A stretch of DNA of 64,000 nt. Origin: Macrostomum hystrix (Eukaryota > Platyhelminthes > Macrostomidae). The notes under the pieces are model-generated. The model made no database searches, was not told where the DNA came from, and saw only the letters and a program-made list of their open reading frames with translations. Each line of letters opens with the position of its first letter. The first letter of the stretch is position 1. Shown piece after piece: positions 36,420 to 49,300 of this stretch. The stretch is from the NCBI GenBank assembly GCA_950097015.1, contig CATNEN010000038.1, positions 34,558,501-34,622,500 of the forward strand, read 5' to 3'. The translations under genes were made by a program, and so were the position numbers.

Positions 36420-36590
36420 CGCTGGCCTGACTTTCTCATCGTCAGGCAGTGTACACTGTCACTGTGCCGTGGAGGTTGGCCCTCAAGGGCGTAAATTGTG
36501 CGACAACCCCCTTATACTTTCTCTCCGCGGCTGCGCCCCAAATGAATGTGGCCTCGCCGCGGAATCGAGCTCAGAGACCTGGTGCGAACG
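36420..36590 (-). mobile_element. SINE 5' part, opposite orientation
   Basis: The reverse complement shows the box B region and the CGCAGCCGCGGAGAGAAAG body. It lies tail-to-tail with the preceding SINE fragment. Confidence 0.8.
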
Positions 36591-37535
36591 ACTCAAGCTG
36601 CTCTTGCCCAATAGTTGTCAGTCCCGCATGTGGACTCAGACAAAAGAGCTTGCAGAGCTGCAGAACATAGAGAAAGTGGAACAGAGCCTTACACTGAACA
36701 ATAGAAGCATATCTCAATCATTTCTGACTGACACATTGTTCTCTTACGATTCTGTATTCAGTCAGAGAGTGATCTTCAGTGTGTCAATCAAATTTTGCAT
36801 CAGTTAGCTTGAGTTGCTTGAGTAATGAGACCATTCTCAATTTGTAACTTTATTGATTTATGTAAATGCTTGTGAAATAAAAATAACAATTAGTAATATG
36901 TTCCTGATCGTTTACGCAAACGGTCAGGAGTTCGATTCCGAGTCTTCGCCCGACTATAACTCAAATTGGCCTCCAAATTATTTAGTATTATTAATTAATC
37001 TGAGCTAAGATCTCAAAAGACGCCTATATGTATCGAAATATAATATGATTGTCAAAATTATAGATAAAAACACGAAATAAACCGCAAAAAAATATTTTTG
37101 ATTCCTGGCGCGATCGCGTGACTTGGCTCACACTTGGAGCAGTAAAATTCTCAAAGAGCATTTTAAAAAATTGAAGAGTTGGATGAGCATAATAGGCCAT
37201 TGTCAATCAAAATTAATCTAGAAGTCCACCTCTTTGAAAAGCTGCTGCTGCTGCTGCTACGTGGAATAGAAAGGATAGATGAGAATAGATTTTAATTGTG
37301 GCCACGTCAGAGACGCATGGTGTAAAGCAGAGGCTGCAGCAGCTGCTGCTTCTTTCTAATTCATTTTTCATGCTGCTGAATTTTAACAGCGGTTGGCCCA
37401 GATTCATTCGTGACTTGATAAGTCCCAGTTTTCTAGGAGACAAATTGATTTTATTTAATTCTGGTCACGAAGCTGGGAGACTCGGTAAATTATTTAAGAA
37501 GAATTCAATAAGAAAGAGAATATCAGGGAAGGGAG
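36591..37535. other. Intergenic spacer
   Basis: No coding exon seen. A box-B-like GAGTTCGATTCCGAG at about 36930 hints at another tRNA-related fragment. CTG/CAG-rich patches occur near 37240 and 37340. Confidence 0.4.
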
Positions 37536-37539
37536 GAGA

Positions 37540-39045
37540 TGCAGGGTAGTGAAGGGACGGGGAAGTGAGATGCACGGTAGTGAAGGGAGGGAAAGGGAGA
37601 TGCAGGGTAGTGAATAGAGGGAAATGGAGATGCAGGGTAGTGAATAGAGGGAAATGGAGATGCAGGGTAGTGAAGGGAGGGGAAGAGAGACGCAATGTAG
37701 TGAAGGGATGGAAAGGGAGATGCAGGGTAGTGAAGGGATGGAAAGGGAGATGCAGGGTAGTGAAGGGAGGGAAAGGGAGATGCAGGGTAGTGAAGGGAGG
37801 GAAAGGGAGATGCAGGGTAGTGAAGGGAGGGAAAGGGAGATGCAGGGTAGTGAAGGGAGGGAAATGGAGATGCAGGGCAGTGAAGGGAGGGGAAGGGAGA
37901 CGCAGTGTAGTGAAGGGAGGGAAAGGGAGACGCAGTGTAGTGAAGGGAGGGAAAGGGAGATGCAGGGTAGTGAAGGGAGGGAAATGGAGATGCAGGGTAG
38001 TGAAGGGAGGGAAAGGGAGATGCAGGGTAGTGAAGGGAGGGAAAGGGAGATGCAGGGTAGTGAAGGGAGGGAAAGGGAGATGCAGGGTAGTGAAGGGAGG
38101 GAAATGGAGATGCAGGGCAGTGAAGGGAGGGGAAGGGAGACGCAGTGTAGTGAAGGGAGGGAAAGGGAGACGCAGTGTAGTGAAGGGAGGGAAAGGGAGA
38201 TGCAGGGTAGTGAAGGGAGGGAAATGGAGATGCAGGGTAGTGAAGGGAGGGAAAGGGAGATGCAGGGTAGTGAAGGGAGGGAAATGGAGATGCAGGGTAG
38301 TGAAGGGAGGGAAATGGAGATGCAGGGCAGTGAAGGGAGGGGAAGGGAGACACAGTGTAGTGAAGGGAGGGAAAGGGAGACGCAGTGTAGTGAAGGGAGG
38401 GAAAGGGAGATGCAGGGTAGTGAAGGGAGGGAAATGGAGATGCAGGGTAGTGAAGGGAGGGAAAGGGAGATGCAGGGTAGTGAAGGGAGGGAAATGGAGA
38501 TGCAGGGTAGTGAAGGGAGGGAAAGGGAGATGCAGTGTAGTGAAGGGAGGGAAAGGGAGATGCAGGGTAGTGAAGGGAGGGAAAGGGAGATGCAGGGTAG
38601 TGAAGGGAGGGAAATGGAGATGCAGGGCAGTGAAGGGAGGGGAAGGGAGACGCAGTGTAGTGAAGGGAGGGAAAGGGAGACGCAGTGTAGTGAAGGGAGG
38701 GAAAGGGAGATGCAGGGTAGTGAAGGGAGGGAAATGGAGATGCAGGGTAGTGAAGGGAGGGAAAGGGAGATGCAGGGTAGTGAAGGGAGGGAAAGGGAGA
38801 TGCAGGGTAGTGAAGGGAGGGAAATGGAGATGCAGGGTAGTGAAGGGAGGGAAAGGGAGATGCAGTGTAGTGAAGGGAGGGAAAGGGAGATGCAGGGTAG
38901 TGAAGGGAGGGAAATGGAGATGCAGGGTAGTGAAGGGAGGGAAAGGGAGATGCAGGGTAGTGAAGGGAGGGAAATGGAGATGCAGGGTAGTGAAGGGAGG
39001 GGAAGGGAGACGCAGTTTAGTGAAGGGAGGGAAAGGGTGCGAAAA
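37540..39045 (+). repeat. 30-bp G-rich minisatellite (G-quadruplex motif array)
   Basis: About 50 copies of a 30-bp unit containing GGGAGGGAAAGGGAGATGCA followed by GGG. Typical units fit G3-N1-G3-N3-G3-N7-G3. Units with AAATGG lose one run. Blocks of eight units (240 bp) are repeated (37861-38100 versus 38101-38340). Several open frames result from the period. Confidence 0.95.
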
Positions 39046-39394
39046 TTAGATACAGCATCGTGAGGGGGGGAAAGAAGGAGAGGAATGAGTGTGCAAATTG
39101 AGGAAACGTTGAATCAATAGGATTGGAAAAAGTGTGTTTCTATTGAGTTGCATGGTTCTGTTTAAAAGCTTCAGAAAACAGCTAGGTATAAAACAGAAGA
39201 TTAATAGCCAGAAATTACAGCAGTCAATGAGTTTCGCATTATTATATGAAGACATATTTATAGACTACTATCCAGTAGGATGTTCTGCGCATCAACTTTA
39301 TGATTAACTGCTTAATAAAAAAAGTTATGAGCTTCGTTTCAATTGAGACAAAGTTGAAAACCAGTTTAGTTTTTAAGCTAATTTTAAGCTACAA

Positions 39395-40235
39395 TCTAAG
39401 ATACTATTCTAATCAAGACCAGTCTATTCTAATCAAGACCAGTCTATTCTAATCTAGACCAGTCTATTCTAATCTAGGCCGGTCTATTCTAATCTAGACC
39501 AGTCTATTCTAATCTAGGCCGGTCCATTCTAATCTAGTCCAGTCTATTCTAATCTAGTCCAGTCAATTCTAATCTAGACCGGTCCATTCTAATCTAGGCC
39601 GGTCCATTCTAATCTAGACCAGTCTATTCTAATCTAGACCGGTCCATTCTAATCAAGACCAGTCTATTCTAATCTAGACCAGTCTATTCTAATCAAGACC
39701 AGTCTATTCTAATCTAGTCCAGTCTATTCTAATCTAGACCAGTCTACTCTAATCTAGGCCGGTCCATTCTAATCTAGTCCAGTCTATTCTAATCTAGACC
39801 AGTCTATTCTAATCTAGACCAGTCCATTCTAATCTAGTCCAGTCTATTCTAATCTAGTCCAGTCTATTCTAATCTAGACCAGTCCATTCTAATCTAGTCC
39901 AGTCTATTCTAATCTAGTCCAGTCTATTCTAATCTAGTCCAGTCTATTCTAATCTAGACCAGTCTATTCTAATCTAGACCAGTCTATTCTAATCTAGACC
40001 AGTCTATTCTAATCTAGTCCAGTCTATTCTAATCTAGTCCAGTCTATTCTAATCTAGACCAGTCTATTCTAATCTAGACCAGTCTATTCTAATCTAGACC
40101 AGTCTATTCTAATCTAGACCAGTCTATTCTAATATAGACCAGTCTATTCTAATCTAGGCCAGTCTATTCTAATCTAGACCAGTCTATTCTAATCTAGACC
40201 AGTCTATTCTAATCTAGACCAGTCTATTCTAATCA
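39395..40235 (+). repeat. 20-bp intergenic minisatellite
   Basis: About 42 copies of AGTCTATTCTAATCTAGACC with GTCC, GGCC and CAAG variants. Confidence 0.95.
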
Positions 40236-40328
40236 GTGTCTTGCACATGGGCTGAGATTCGAACTCCCGAACTTTGATTCTGAATTCCGCTATAACTAAT
40301 AGGCTTAGTTTAGACTAATGTGCCTGGG

Positions 40329-43300
40329 TCACATTGTGGTGGACAGCTCGGGCTCGATAACCACAGTCTGCCCCGACGCCGCTCTCTGCCCGTCGCCAGC
40401 CGATGTTGCTAGCCGACGTCGGCGATTTTTTCGCTTCGCCACCGGGAACTGGAAGTCGTCCAGTGATGCTAGTCGGCCTGGGCGAATCCGCGGCTTAATT
40501 ACTTGACCAGCCAGGTCGGCGAGGTCCGGCTCACCGTCGAGCCGCAGCCGCAGCGACTGGTCGGGCAGGATCTGCAGCCGGCCCGAGTAGAAATAGTTCA
40601 GAGTCAGGTGAGTGAGGCTGAAGCACAGCTCGTATTCGGTCTGCGATGAATCAGGTGGATTAAAAATAAAAGTTCAGTTGACAGTTACTGATCACCCACA
40701 GCCAGCGAAGAGACGATTCTGTCCATAGCGCTGACTCCTGAGCACTCACACACACAGAGACCGTACGCAGGGACACACAGACAGGCGTGTACATCTGCCC
40801 TGACAATATCATTGTAAATTGTACAAGCCTCCAAGCCTTCTCTCTGCGGCTGCGCCTCACATAAATGTGGCCTCGCCACGGAATCGAGCTCAGGGACCTG
40901 TGTGGTTGAAGCTAGTGTTCGACCGCTCTGATACTCACAACTCCCTGAGCATACTCACCGCATTCTCCACCAACTGTGGCCGATTCCTTTTGACTTTTTC
41001 AACAGCTCGAAAGATATCGATCTCGCCTTCGTAGCGCAGCTTGTCCATTGTCATGTGCAGCACACAGAACGGACCACAGCGCGAGACACCATTGCTGGAA
41101 AGCAAAAGTTACGAGTACTGTTAACTCGTACTCGTACTGTATTGTACTGTACCGTACCGTAAAGTACTGTACTCCTATACTGTTAACAGTAGAACTACCA
41201 AGGGAGATTCCCCCCAGAAAATTTTCTGTGCTGCACCCAAACGGAACAACGCAAGCACACGAAACTTAAGAACACGGGCCAACTTTTTGTTGCGCATCTT
41301 CTGAAACAAGAATCAAGTCGCCAGCTCTTCGGACCATCCAGATATTCAATGTTTCTGGCCGAAGCTCATATTTTTCCCATAAGCGCTAGTGTATTTCTTA
41401 TACCCCTATACATGAATTAGCACTGCGCCTCAGTGTGGCCTTGCCAGTCCTTAAAACTTTATCAGCGTGTCGAATGTGCCTGCATCATCTCCATCTTTGG
41501 TGGTCACCAACCTTTATCTAGACGGATTTGTTGGACCTTCAAGGGCTACAACGGGTGGAACTAGGCCACTATGGACACCCTGACGCGAATTTCTCCGATT
41601 TCGCTGATCAAGCCTAAATGCGCCTTAAATATAAGGCGCAGCTCAACCACAGTACACCATCGCCTAGTCTGTCAACCAATCAGTCACCACCCAACGCTGT
41701 TAGCATTCAGGCGCTGCCAAAAAAATTCTAATCCCCCTTGGTATAAAAATTATCTATTTTCTGCCCAATTATCACTCCGGCCATGTACGGTCTTTCCAGC
41801 CACAAAGGCTGCTACAATTCCTTTAATCTTGTGACAGATAACCAGCCCTCACTGTTTTACCAGTCTGGCCCAAAACTGAACAAAATCCTTTCTTTAGCAT
41901 GATTGGCTGGCCCAAAACTGAACAAAATCCTTTCTTTAGCATGATTGGCTGGCCCAAAACTGAACAAAATCCTTTCTTTAGCATGATTGGCTGGCCCAAA
42001 ACTGAACAAAATCCTTTCTTTAGCATGATTGGCTGGCCCTTTCGCTCTCTGCGACACTCATTTTCCTGACACTCATGGCTGTACCCCCGCCGCTGCGCCA
42101 ATCAGCTCTCTGGGCGCCCTGCTCCTCCAGGGCGTGGGGTGGGGGGTTGTGTTCCAGCTACTAGTTCTACCCCCGTTCCGATCGCGGATTGGCTAGCTAA
42201 GACTATGCAGCTTTCTGCTCTGTGGAATCCAACTAACCACAGGCACTATACATTCCATACTACTATTAATAGTGAATATTTGTTCTGGGCTGCGATTTGT
42301 GAAACACGCCACTAAGAAAGATATCCCAGTAACATTATCCCGTTTCGATTTCGGTTGAACCACCCGACGCTGTTAATACGACAGTACGATAGTATGTTGC
42401 TAGATCTTGACAGAAAATCGAGCAGCACACGCAGGAGAGAATGAGACCATATAAAATATGAATGACCCAAGAATATATCTTCGTAGAAAAGAGACGTCAA
42501 AATAAAGATTTTTAGCAACACTATATCGACTGACTTGCTTTGGCGTGGCATTCAAATGGTTTTAGGTTCGGACATGTAACCGAAAGATTAATAGATTCGC
42601 TTGGCAGCCTTCTCAGTCCATGGACTGAACAGCTTTACACAGCCTTTAAAAGTAACAGTCAATTTGTCTATGAAAAAAATTTCTCATAGTCCATTCGATG
42701 TTGATCAGTGTCGGACAATATTTTTTGCATGTCCAAAAGCAGTAGGTATGGCAGGAAGACGGGTGGCATTGTCAATTTTTTATAGGTATTATCAGACCAC
42801 TTATGGGCGGATGCATTTTGCCTAGTTTGCCTCACCGGTATCAGCGAAACTGCTGATTTCTTCCTCGCATTGTGAAAGTTGGTGCAACATCCGTCATCAA
42901 AAACGAAAGAAGACTATGAAAATGGTTACTTTAGCAAAAATCGAGAGCAGAAACGTTTAATTTGCAGCAGGAAATAAGCCTTGCAGTATTGCACGGAAAT
43001 ACAGAAAGACTGCAAAAAGAAACTTTCTTTCCTTCCTTCCGGCACCTGCCCCCCGTATGTGCGTCAATCCAGTATAACAAGTGTGTGTTCAAAATATCAA
43101 CACAGCAGCGCGTTAACGGAAACTTTTTCTAGGAATAGAGAATGAAAATCCCAATTTGCCGCATCATATCCCTGGTTCTAGTGGTATCTGCGGTCTCAAT
43201 AGACGCGTGTATCGAGTGTTCATCTGTGTTCGAACTTCTGACCACCGACTGTCCGGCTGTACCTGTAGGGACAGCGCCTGCCACTGCAGCCAACGAAGCT

Positions 43301-46300
43301 GAATGTATTCTCCGATGCACTCTCATTAGTGACTGCCGAGTTTCTCTATTCCTGACTGTCAGTGGCGCCTGCTACAGCTTGACTGCAGCCACGTCATCAC
43401 CCGGAGCCTGCAACACGAGGACAAAGATCGTGCGACGAAGACTGCCGCCCAATGCATCACCAAGTGTGTTTACCCTGAGCTTCTGGCCGCGGATTACTTT
43501 GTTTTATAACTTCAAGAAAGGTTTCGAGAACCTCGTGGACTCGTCTCTGTACACAGCACGGCCCGTGAACATCACTGAGCAGAACGGCATTGATGGTGTT
43601 CGTCTTCGCGGCACGAGCCAATCCTACCTTAGGGTTTCCACGCCGGGATTCAGTCGATTCTTCTTTAACGGTCAGAAATTTAGCGTCTTCTTTCAGAGCA
43701 AATTTTCATCCAATGCCTTGTGAGTACTTTATTAACGGACTGGTTTTGAGTCATTTATATTATTTTTCCTCGAGTCTTAATAAAGTTTTACTATCAGGTT
43801 CTAACGAGTTCAGTGAATAATTGACTCAATTTTAGAAACAAATGCATCAGTACTTTCACTGATCTGAGCACAAACAACCAATATCACAGCTGGATACAAA
43901 CTCAATCAGGTGGCTCGCTTTTTGTGAAGATGTACCTAACCAATGGCACCTATGAGTACAGACAGTCGATCAGTAAAATCGCATTGATACTGGACAATGT
44001 CGAGCGACTGATCAGCATTGGAATCAATTTCGACGGTTTCAAATTCGCTTCACCAATGTATTTCAACGGTTCTGCTCTTGGCGAGAATAGTGCGAGCTAT
44101 CGACCAAGAACCTTGAACACCACCTGGCCCACCATTCACAATGACCTGTTGATTGGCCGCTGCCTGACAAGTGGAGTCCAGCCGTTCGATGGCTGGCTGC
44201 AGTGCTGGGGTCTGCTGACTGACGCCCTGAGCATGAGCCAGTTTGACCAGCTAAGGAGTGTCTGCAGCTGCTGAGCGGGACTCAAAGACTTACCAAATCC
44301 TTCATTTAACAATACTTCTCGCTATTTTCTCGTAGCTCGTATTTTAAAAGAGGAAAGGCCAGGGGTATTCCCAATGCCCACTGCCTAATTCACGATAGCT
44401 CCCGAACCGATTTTCGTAAAATTCCACAATACGGATCACTTTTTTCCGCACTTTACGATGAACTAACTCTTTAGGCCGTCCGACGTCAGCATGGTCAACA
44501 TATTTAGCGTCGAAGACCCTGGTGGCAAGGGAACAAACAATGCTCTGATTAACCTCTATGACAAATCCATATCGATAAATAATAATTTTTTTATATTACT
44601 AATTATTAATCAATACAATATAATCGACAATAATGGCCGATATGGTTACATGATTAAATCCTGTAAGCAGGAATTTATGCCTGTAGATGGTTCTTGCCAC
44701 CAGACACAGCCGACTAGAATCGTTGAATATCTCGACCATGCAAATGTGTTGTGATTCTGGTATTCCCTAAACTGAACACATCTTGAATTGCTAATTTGTT
44801 AAACTATACACGTTACTTCCAATTTTAAACTAAAATGAGGGTGATAAGTGGCAGAGCGGATACCGCGTCTGCCTCTCTCTCTCTCTCTCTGAGGTCCCTG
44901 AGCTCGATTCTGCGGAGAGGCCATATTCCTTTGTAGAGAAGGCTTGGGTGCTTGTTTTGCAACTTACACCCTTGAGGGCCAACCTCCAAGGCAAGGTGAA
45001 AGTGAACACAGCCTGACGGTGAGAAAGTCAGATGTACACACCCGTGTGAGCGTGTCCCTGCGTATAGTATCTGAGTACCTGTGTGCTCAGGAGTCGACAG
45101 AAGTGGCAGAATTGCCTCCTCGCTGTGCGTCTTACTATCGCAAAATGACACAAAATAATACTCTTATTATTTTTTTTTAGTACTACTCACCTGCTAACAA
45201 CCAGAATGGGACTGGCACACTCCATGGACTGGTTGGTCTCCTCTGCTAGACAGACCAACTCCAGCAGACCGTGGCCGGATGCTGGCGCTCGAGAACCAGC
45301 CGGCCAACTGGCGCCGTCCAGACAGAGAAAGGCCACGTGACGTGCCCGCTGAGACAGGCCGGTTGAGCTGCAGCCACCAGCCTGCTGCTTGACGATTTGG
45401 GGTCGGATGCGTGAAACAGGCAGCCGAATGACTACTACAGTAACATTTACGAGTATACTCGTGTACTCGCAGGAGTCAAGGCAATTGTCAAAGTCTCGCC
45501 CTGTGTCTTCTATGTATTTTATGTAGGTTTCTAGAAGCTTAACGATTTTGACGTCTTCAAGCATCTACAATCGAGTGCCAAGTACTAAATATGATGAGGG
45601 GTGAACGGCAGAGCTATTAACGCGCTTCCTTCTCGCTCGAAGGTCCCTGAGCTCGATTCCACGGCGAGGCCACGTTCATTTGGGACGCAGCCGCGAAGAG
45701 AAGGCTTGGGTGCTTGTCGTGTAATTGACGCCCTTGAGGGCCAACCTCCAAGGCACAGTGACAGTGAACACTGTCTGACGATGAGAAATTCAGGGCATAT
45801 GTACACACCATGTGTGAGTGTGTGCCTATGTACAGTATCTGTGTGCGTGTGTGCTCAGGATTCAGCAGAATGGGCAGAATTGCCTCCTCGCAGGCTGCGG
45901 GTCTAGTGTCACCATGTAATGTGTCATTGCCAGCAGCCCGCCTGCAGTTATTAATTTTCGTGTTATTTTTATTACTACATATAACAGAAGGATTTACTGT
46001 ATCTACTATAGAGAAAAATACGTCCTTCAGCTGCCAGAGAGGCAGCAGAAAAGTTTTTAAAGCGTTTTTTAAATTTCTGTTTAGACTTTGAGTGGCGCGT
46101 TCTTACACTTTCATAGTCCTTATTTCGCAACATAGGGTTCAAGGGTAAGCAAGAGTTCATTTTAAAACAATTTGCCAATTTGTGTGATAAATTGCTCCAT
46201 TTTCAATTTTAATAGCTAAAAATGTTACCTTAGCAACGGCATGCATGCGGCATTTGACGCAGCTTCCAACACGAAATTCGTCTTGCAGGATGACATAAAC

Positions 46301-49300
46301 AGAGCCGTAGCCAGTTTCCGTGTTCGCCATGGCTGGCCAGAATCTAGGGTAGCACTGCAGAATAGAGTAAGAAATAAATAGCGTGCCGCGTTTAGTTGTT
46401 AAATAAATTTGAGTCTTCGCAGTTAGACATACTTTAAGTTTAAGGCACTGAGCGAATCTAAAAGCGGCTGCGAATCAAATAATTTAACCAGGAGATAAGG
46501 AGGGGTGAAGGGTAAAAGGAGTGAGGATGGGCCAGAGGGTAAGAGCTGAAAAGGAGGGGGTGAGGAAAGAGAGACGAACAGCTAGCCGGCCAATCAGAGA
46601 CGAGGGAGAGGATACATAAGTGAAGCTTAGCTAAGAAGTTAAACACAATTCGGGAAAGAAGGAGAAAGTACAATAAGAGGGCTCACAAGCGTAAACAAAC
46701 AGAGAATGGAGAATAAATAACAAGGGGGTGAGTGGCAGAGCGGTTAACGCGTTCGCTTCTCGCACCAAAGTCCATGAGTTCGATTCCCGGGCGAGGCCAC
46801 ATTCATTTGTGGCGCAGGTGCGGAGAGATGGCTTTGGGACTTGTGCAACAGTTTAAGCCCTTGAGGGTCAACCACCAAGGCACAGTGAAAGTGTGCACGC
46901 ACTGCTTGACGATGAGAAAGTCAGGGCAGATGTACACACCTGTGTGAGCGTGTTTCTGCGTACAGTATCTGTGTGCGTGTGTGCTCAGGAGTCAGCTAAA
47001 TGGGCAGAATTGCCTCCTCGCTGGCTGTGGGTCTAGTGTCACCCACTAAATTGCCGTTGTCGGCATCCCCCCTACAATTATTCATTATACTTTTATTGCT
47101 ATTATTTTTATTTTTATTCTAATTTTAACAAGGACAATTAAACAAAGGATTAGTTTACCCGGGTGCTCTTCTGATAGTCGACCAGCAGCACCACAATAGC
47201 CACGTGATGGTCGTGAACGACCTTCCAGAAGTCGCAGATTGTGTTCTTCAGTGGCCACTGGGTGACAATGTACTGGTTAGCTCGACTGTGGCCCTAAACA
47301 ATGTTTTTAGTTATCTTACATGCAGTTGTTCAAATTAATTTAGTACAAACTGTTTTACCGCTATTGTATCGGCCTCACATCGATATAGACGGCGTTGATG
47401 AAATCTGTGCTTGAAGCGCAGTCCTGCGTCAACAAATAGGGTCGCGCCCGCTCGGCTGAAAGTAATAAACGAATGATTCGGTTCGAATCAAAATAACTGA
47501 CATGCGACTGAAAAGTTGTTAGGTCGTTAGTTTGAGGGAATAAACAATTAACGGATGGTGCAGTTTGTAGTAGCAAAAGTTTTTGTAGCAACACTGGGGT
47601 GAGCGCACCCACCCCCAATCACGCCACGCCAGCACGCACGCAGGCATGTACATTCTACCAGGGCGGCTCGCACCCACCCCCAATCACGCCACGCCAACAC
47701 GCACGCAGGCGTGTACATTCTACCAGGGCGGCTCGCACCCACCCCCCCAATCACGCCACGCCAACACGCACGCAGGCGTGTACATTCTACCCGGGCGGCT
47801 CGCACCCACCCCCAATCACGCCACGCCAACACGCACGCAGGCGTGTACATTCTACCAGGGCGGCTCGCACCCACCCCCCCCCAATCACGCCACGCCAACA
47901 CGCACGCAGGCGTGTACATTCTACCCGGGCGGCTCGCACCCACCCCCAATCACGCCACGCCAGCACGCACGCAGGCATGTACATTCTACCCGGGCGGCTC
48001 GCACCCACCCCCAATCACGCCACGCCAGCACGCACGCAGGCATGTACATTCTACCCGGGCGGCTCGCACCCACCCCCAATCACGCCACGCCAGCACGCAC
48101 GCAGGCATGTACATTCTACCCGGGCGGCTCGCACCCACCCCCAATCACGCCACGCCAGCACGCACGCAGGCATGTACATTCTACCCGGGCGGCTCGCAGT
48201 GCAATTTTAGGAATGTGCAAGTTAAGGAATGTATAATTTAGAGAGTAGAAAAAAGGGAATGTACATGCACAAGTAGAAAAAACGCTCACGTGGCTGGACC
48301 ATAACGTCGCGACTTTTCCAACGATTTTCAGCTCGATGCCCGCCGGCGCATTCGCCAACACTCAGCGGATTCACAATGGCCGACAGGTTGGCGAACTCAA
48401 GTTGGTAGCCGCTGCTGCTGTTGCTGCTGCTGGCCTGTGACCAGGTATCGGGAGTTGGCGGAATATCTTACAGTTCTTACAGTTTTCTAGGAATAGGAAT
48501 AAAAAATCGTTAAGTCTCACAGCAGCTGCAGGCGTTCTATTCGAATTACCCGCCGGTGCCGCATCCGCCATCTGTTCAACTAGCTGAGCAAATTCAAATG
48601 CTTTTATGGTGGTCGGCCGGCAGGTGACAAAGCTACAGATAGTCTCGTAGATGAACCTGTACTGGTGCATGTTGCCAACCAGACCCGAGCGAGACTTGCG
48701 CAGAGCCAGGGTCTGCTGCAGGATGTCCACTGGCTTGCCATTCTCAACCTTGCTGAGCTCGATGTCGATGCAGATGTAAGTGCCGGTTCTGCCAGCACCG
48801 TCGCTGTTGATTTGTGTTTTACCGGTCAGTAAGGTAGATGACGTGCAGTTCAGGGTTCTAATGCATCCGAAGAGCATGAGCTCGAAGCTACACCGCGAGG
48901 CCATATTAATTTACCGGACTTGCATTAATACTCATGCCCCGTAAGGGCCAACCCCAGGGGGGTGAGTTAGCATGCACAAGTGTGGTAGAGCGGTCTAACG
49001 CGAGGCCACATTCGTTTGGGGCGCAGCTGCGGAGAGAACGCTTGAGGGCTTGTCGTGCAATTAACGCCCTTCAGGTGAACCTCCAAGGCACAGTGACGGT
49101 AATAAAAATAATATTAATAATTTTAATTGCACGGCATGTGTGTACATCTGCCGTGACTTTCTCATCGATAGGCACTGTACGCTCTTAATTGTACCTTTAA
49201 GGTTTTCCCTCAAAGGCGTAAACTGCACGACAAACACCCAAGCCTTCTCTCCGCGGCTGCGCCCCAAATAAATGTGGCCTCGCCGCGGAATCGAGCCTTA

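Noticed and set aside
37565-39063. Two long overlapping + frames and a minus frame in the G-rich array
   Set aside because: Three frames open at once in a 30-bp satellite; no evidence of coding.
47599-48241. Pro/His/Arg-rich open frames of 176-203 codons
   Set aside because: They lie in the ~65-bp minisatellite within a phosphatase intron; the frame rotates between copies.
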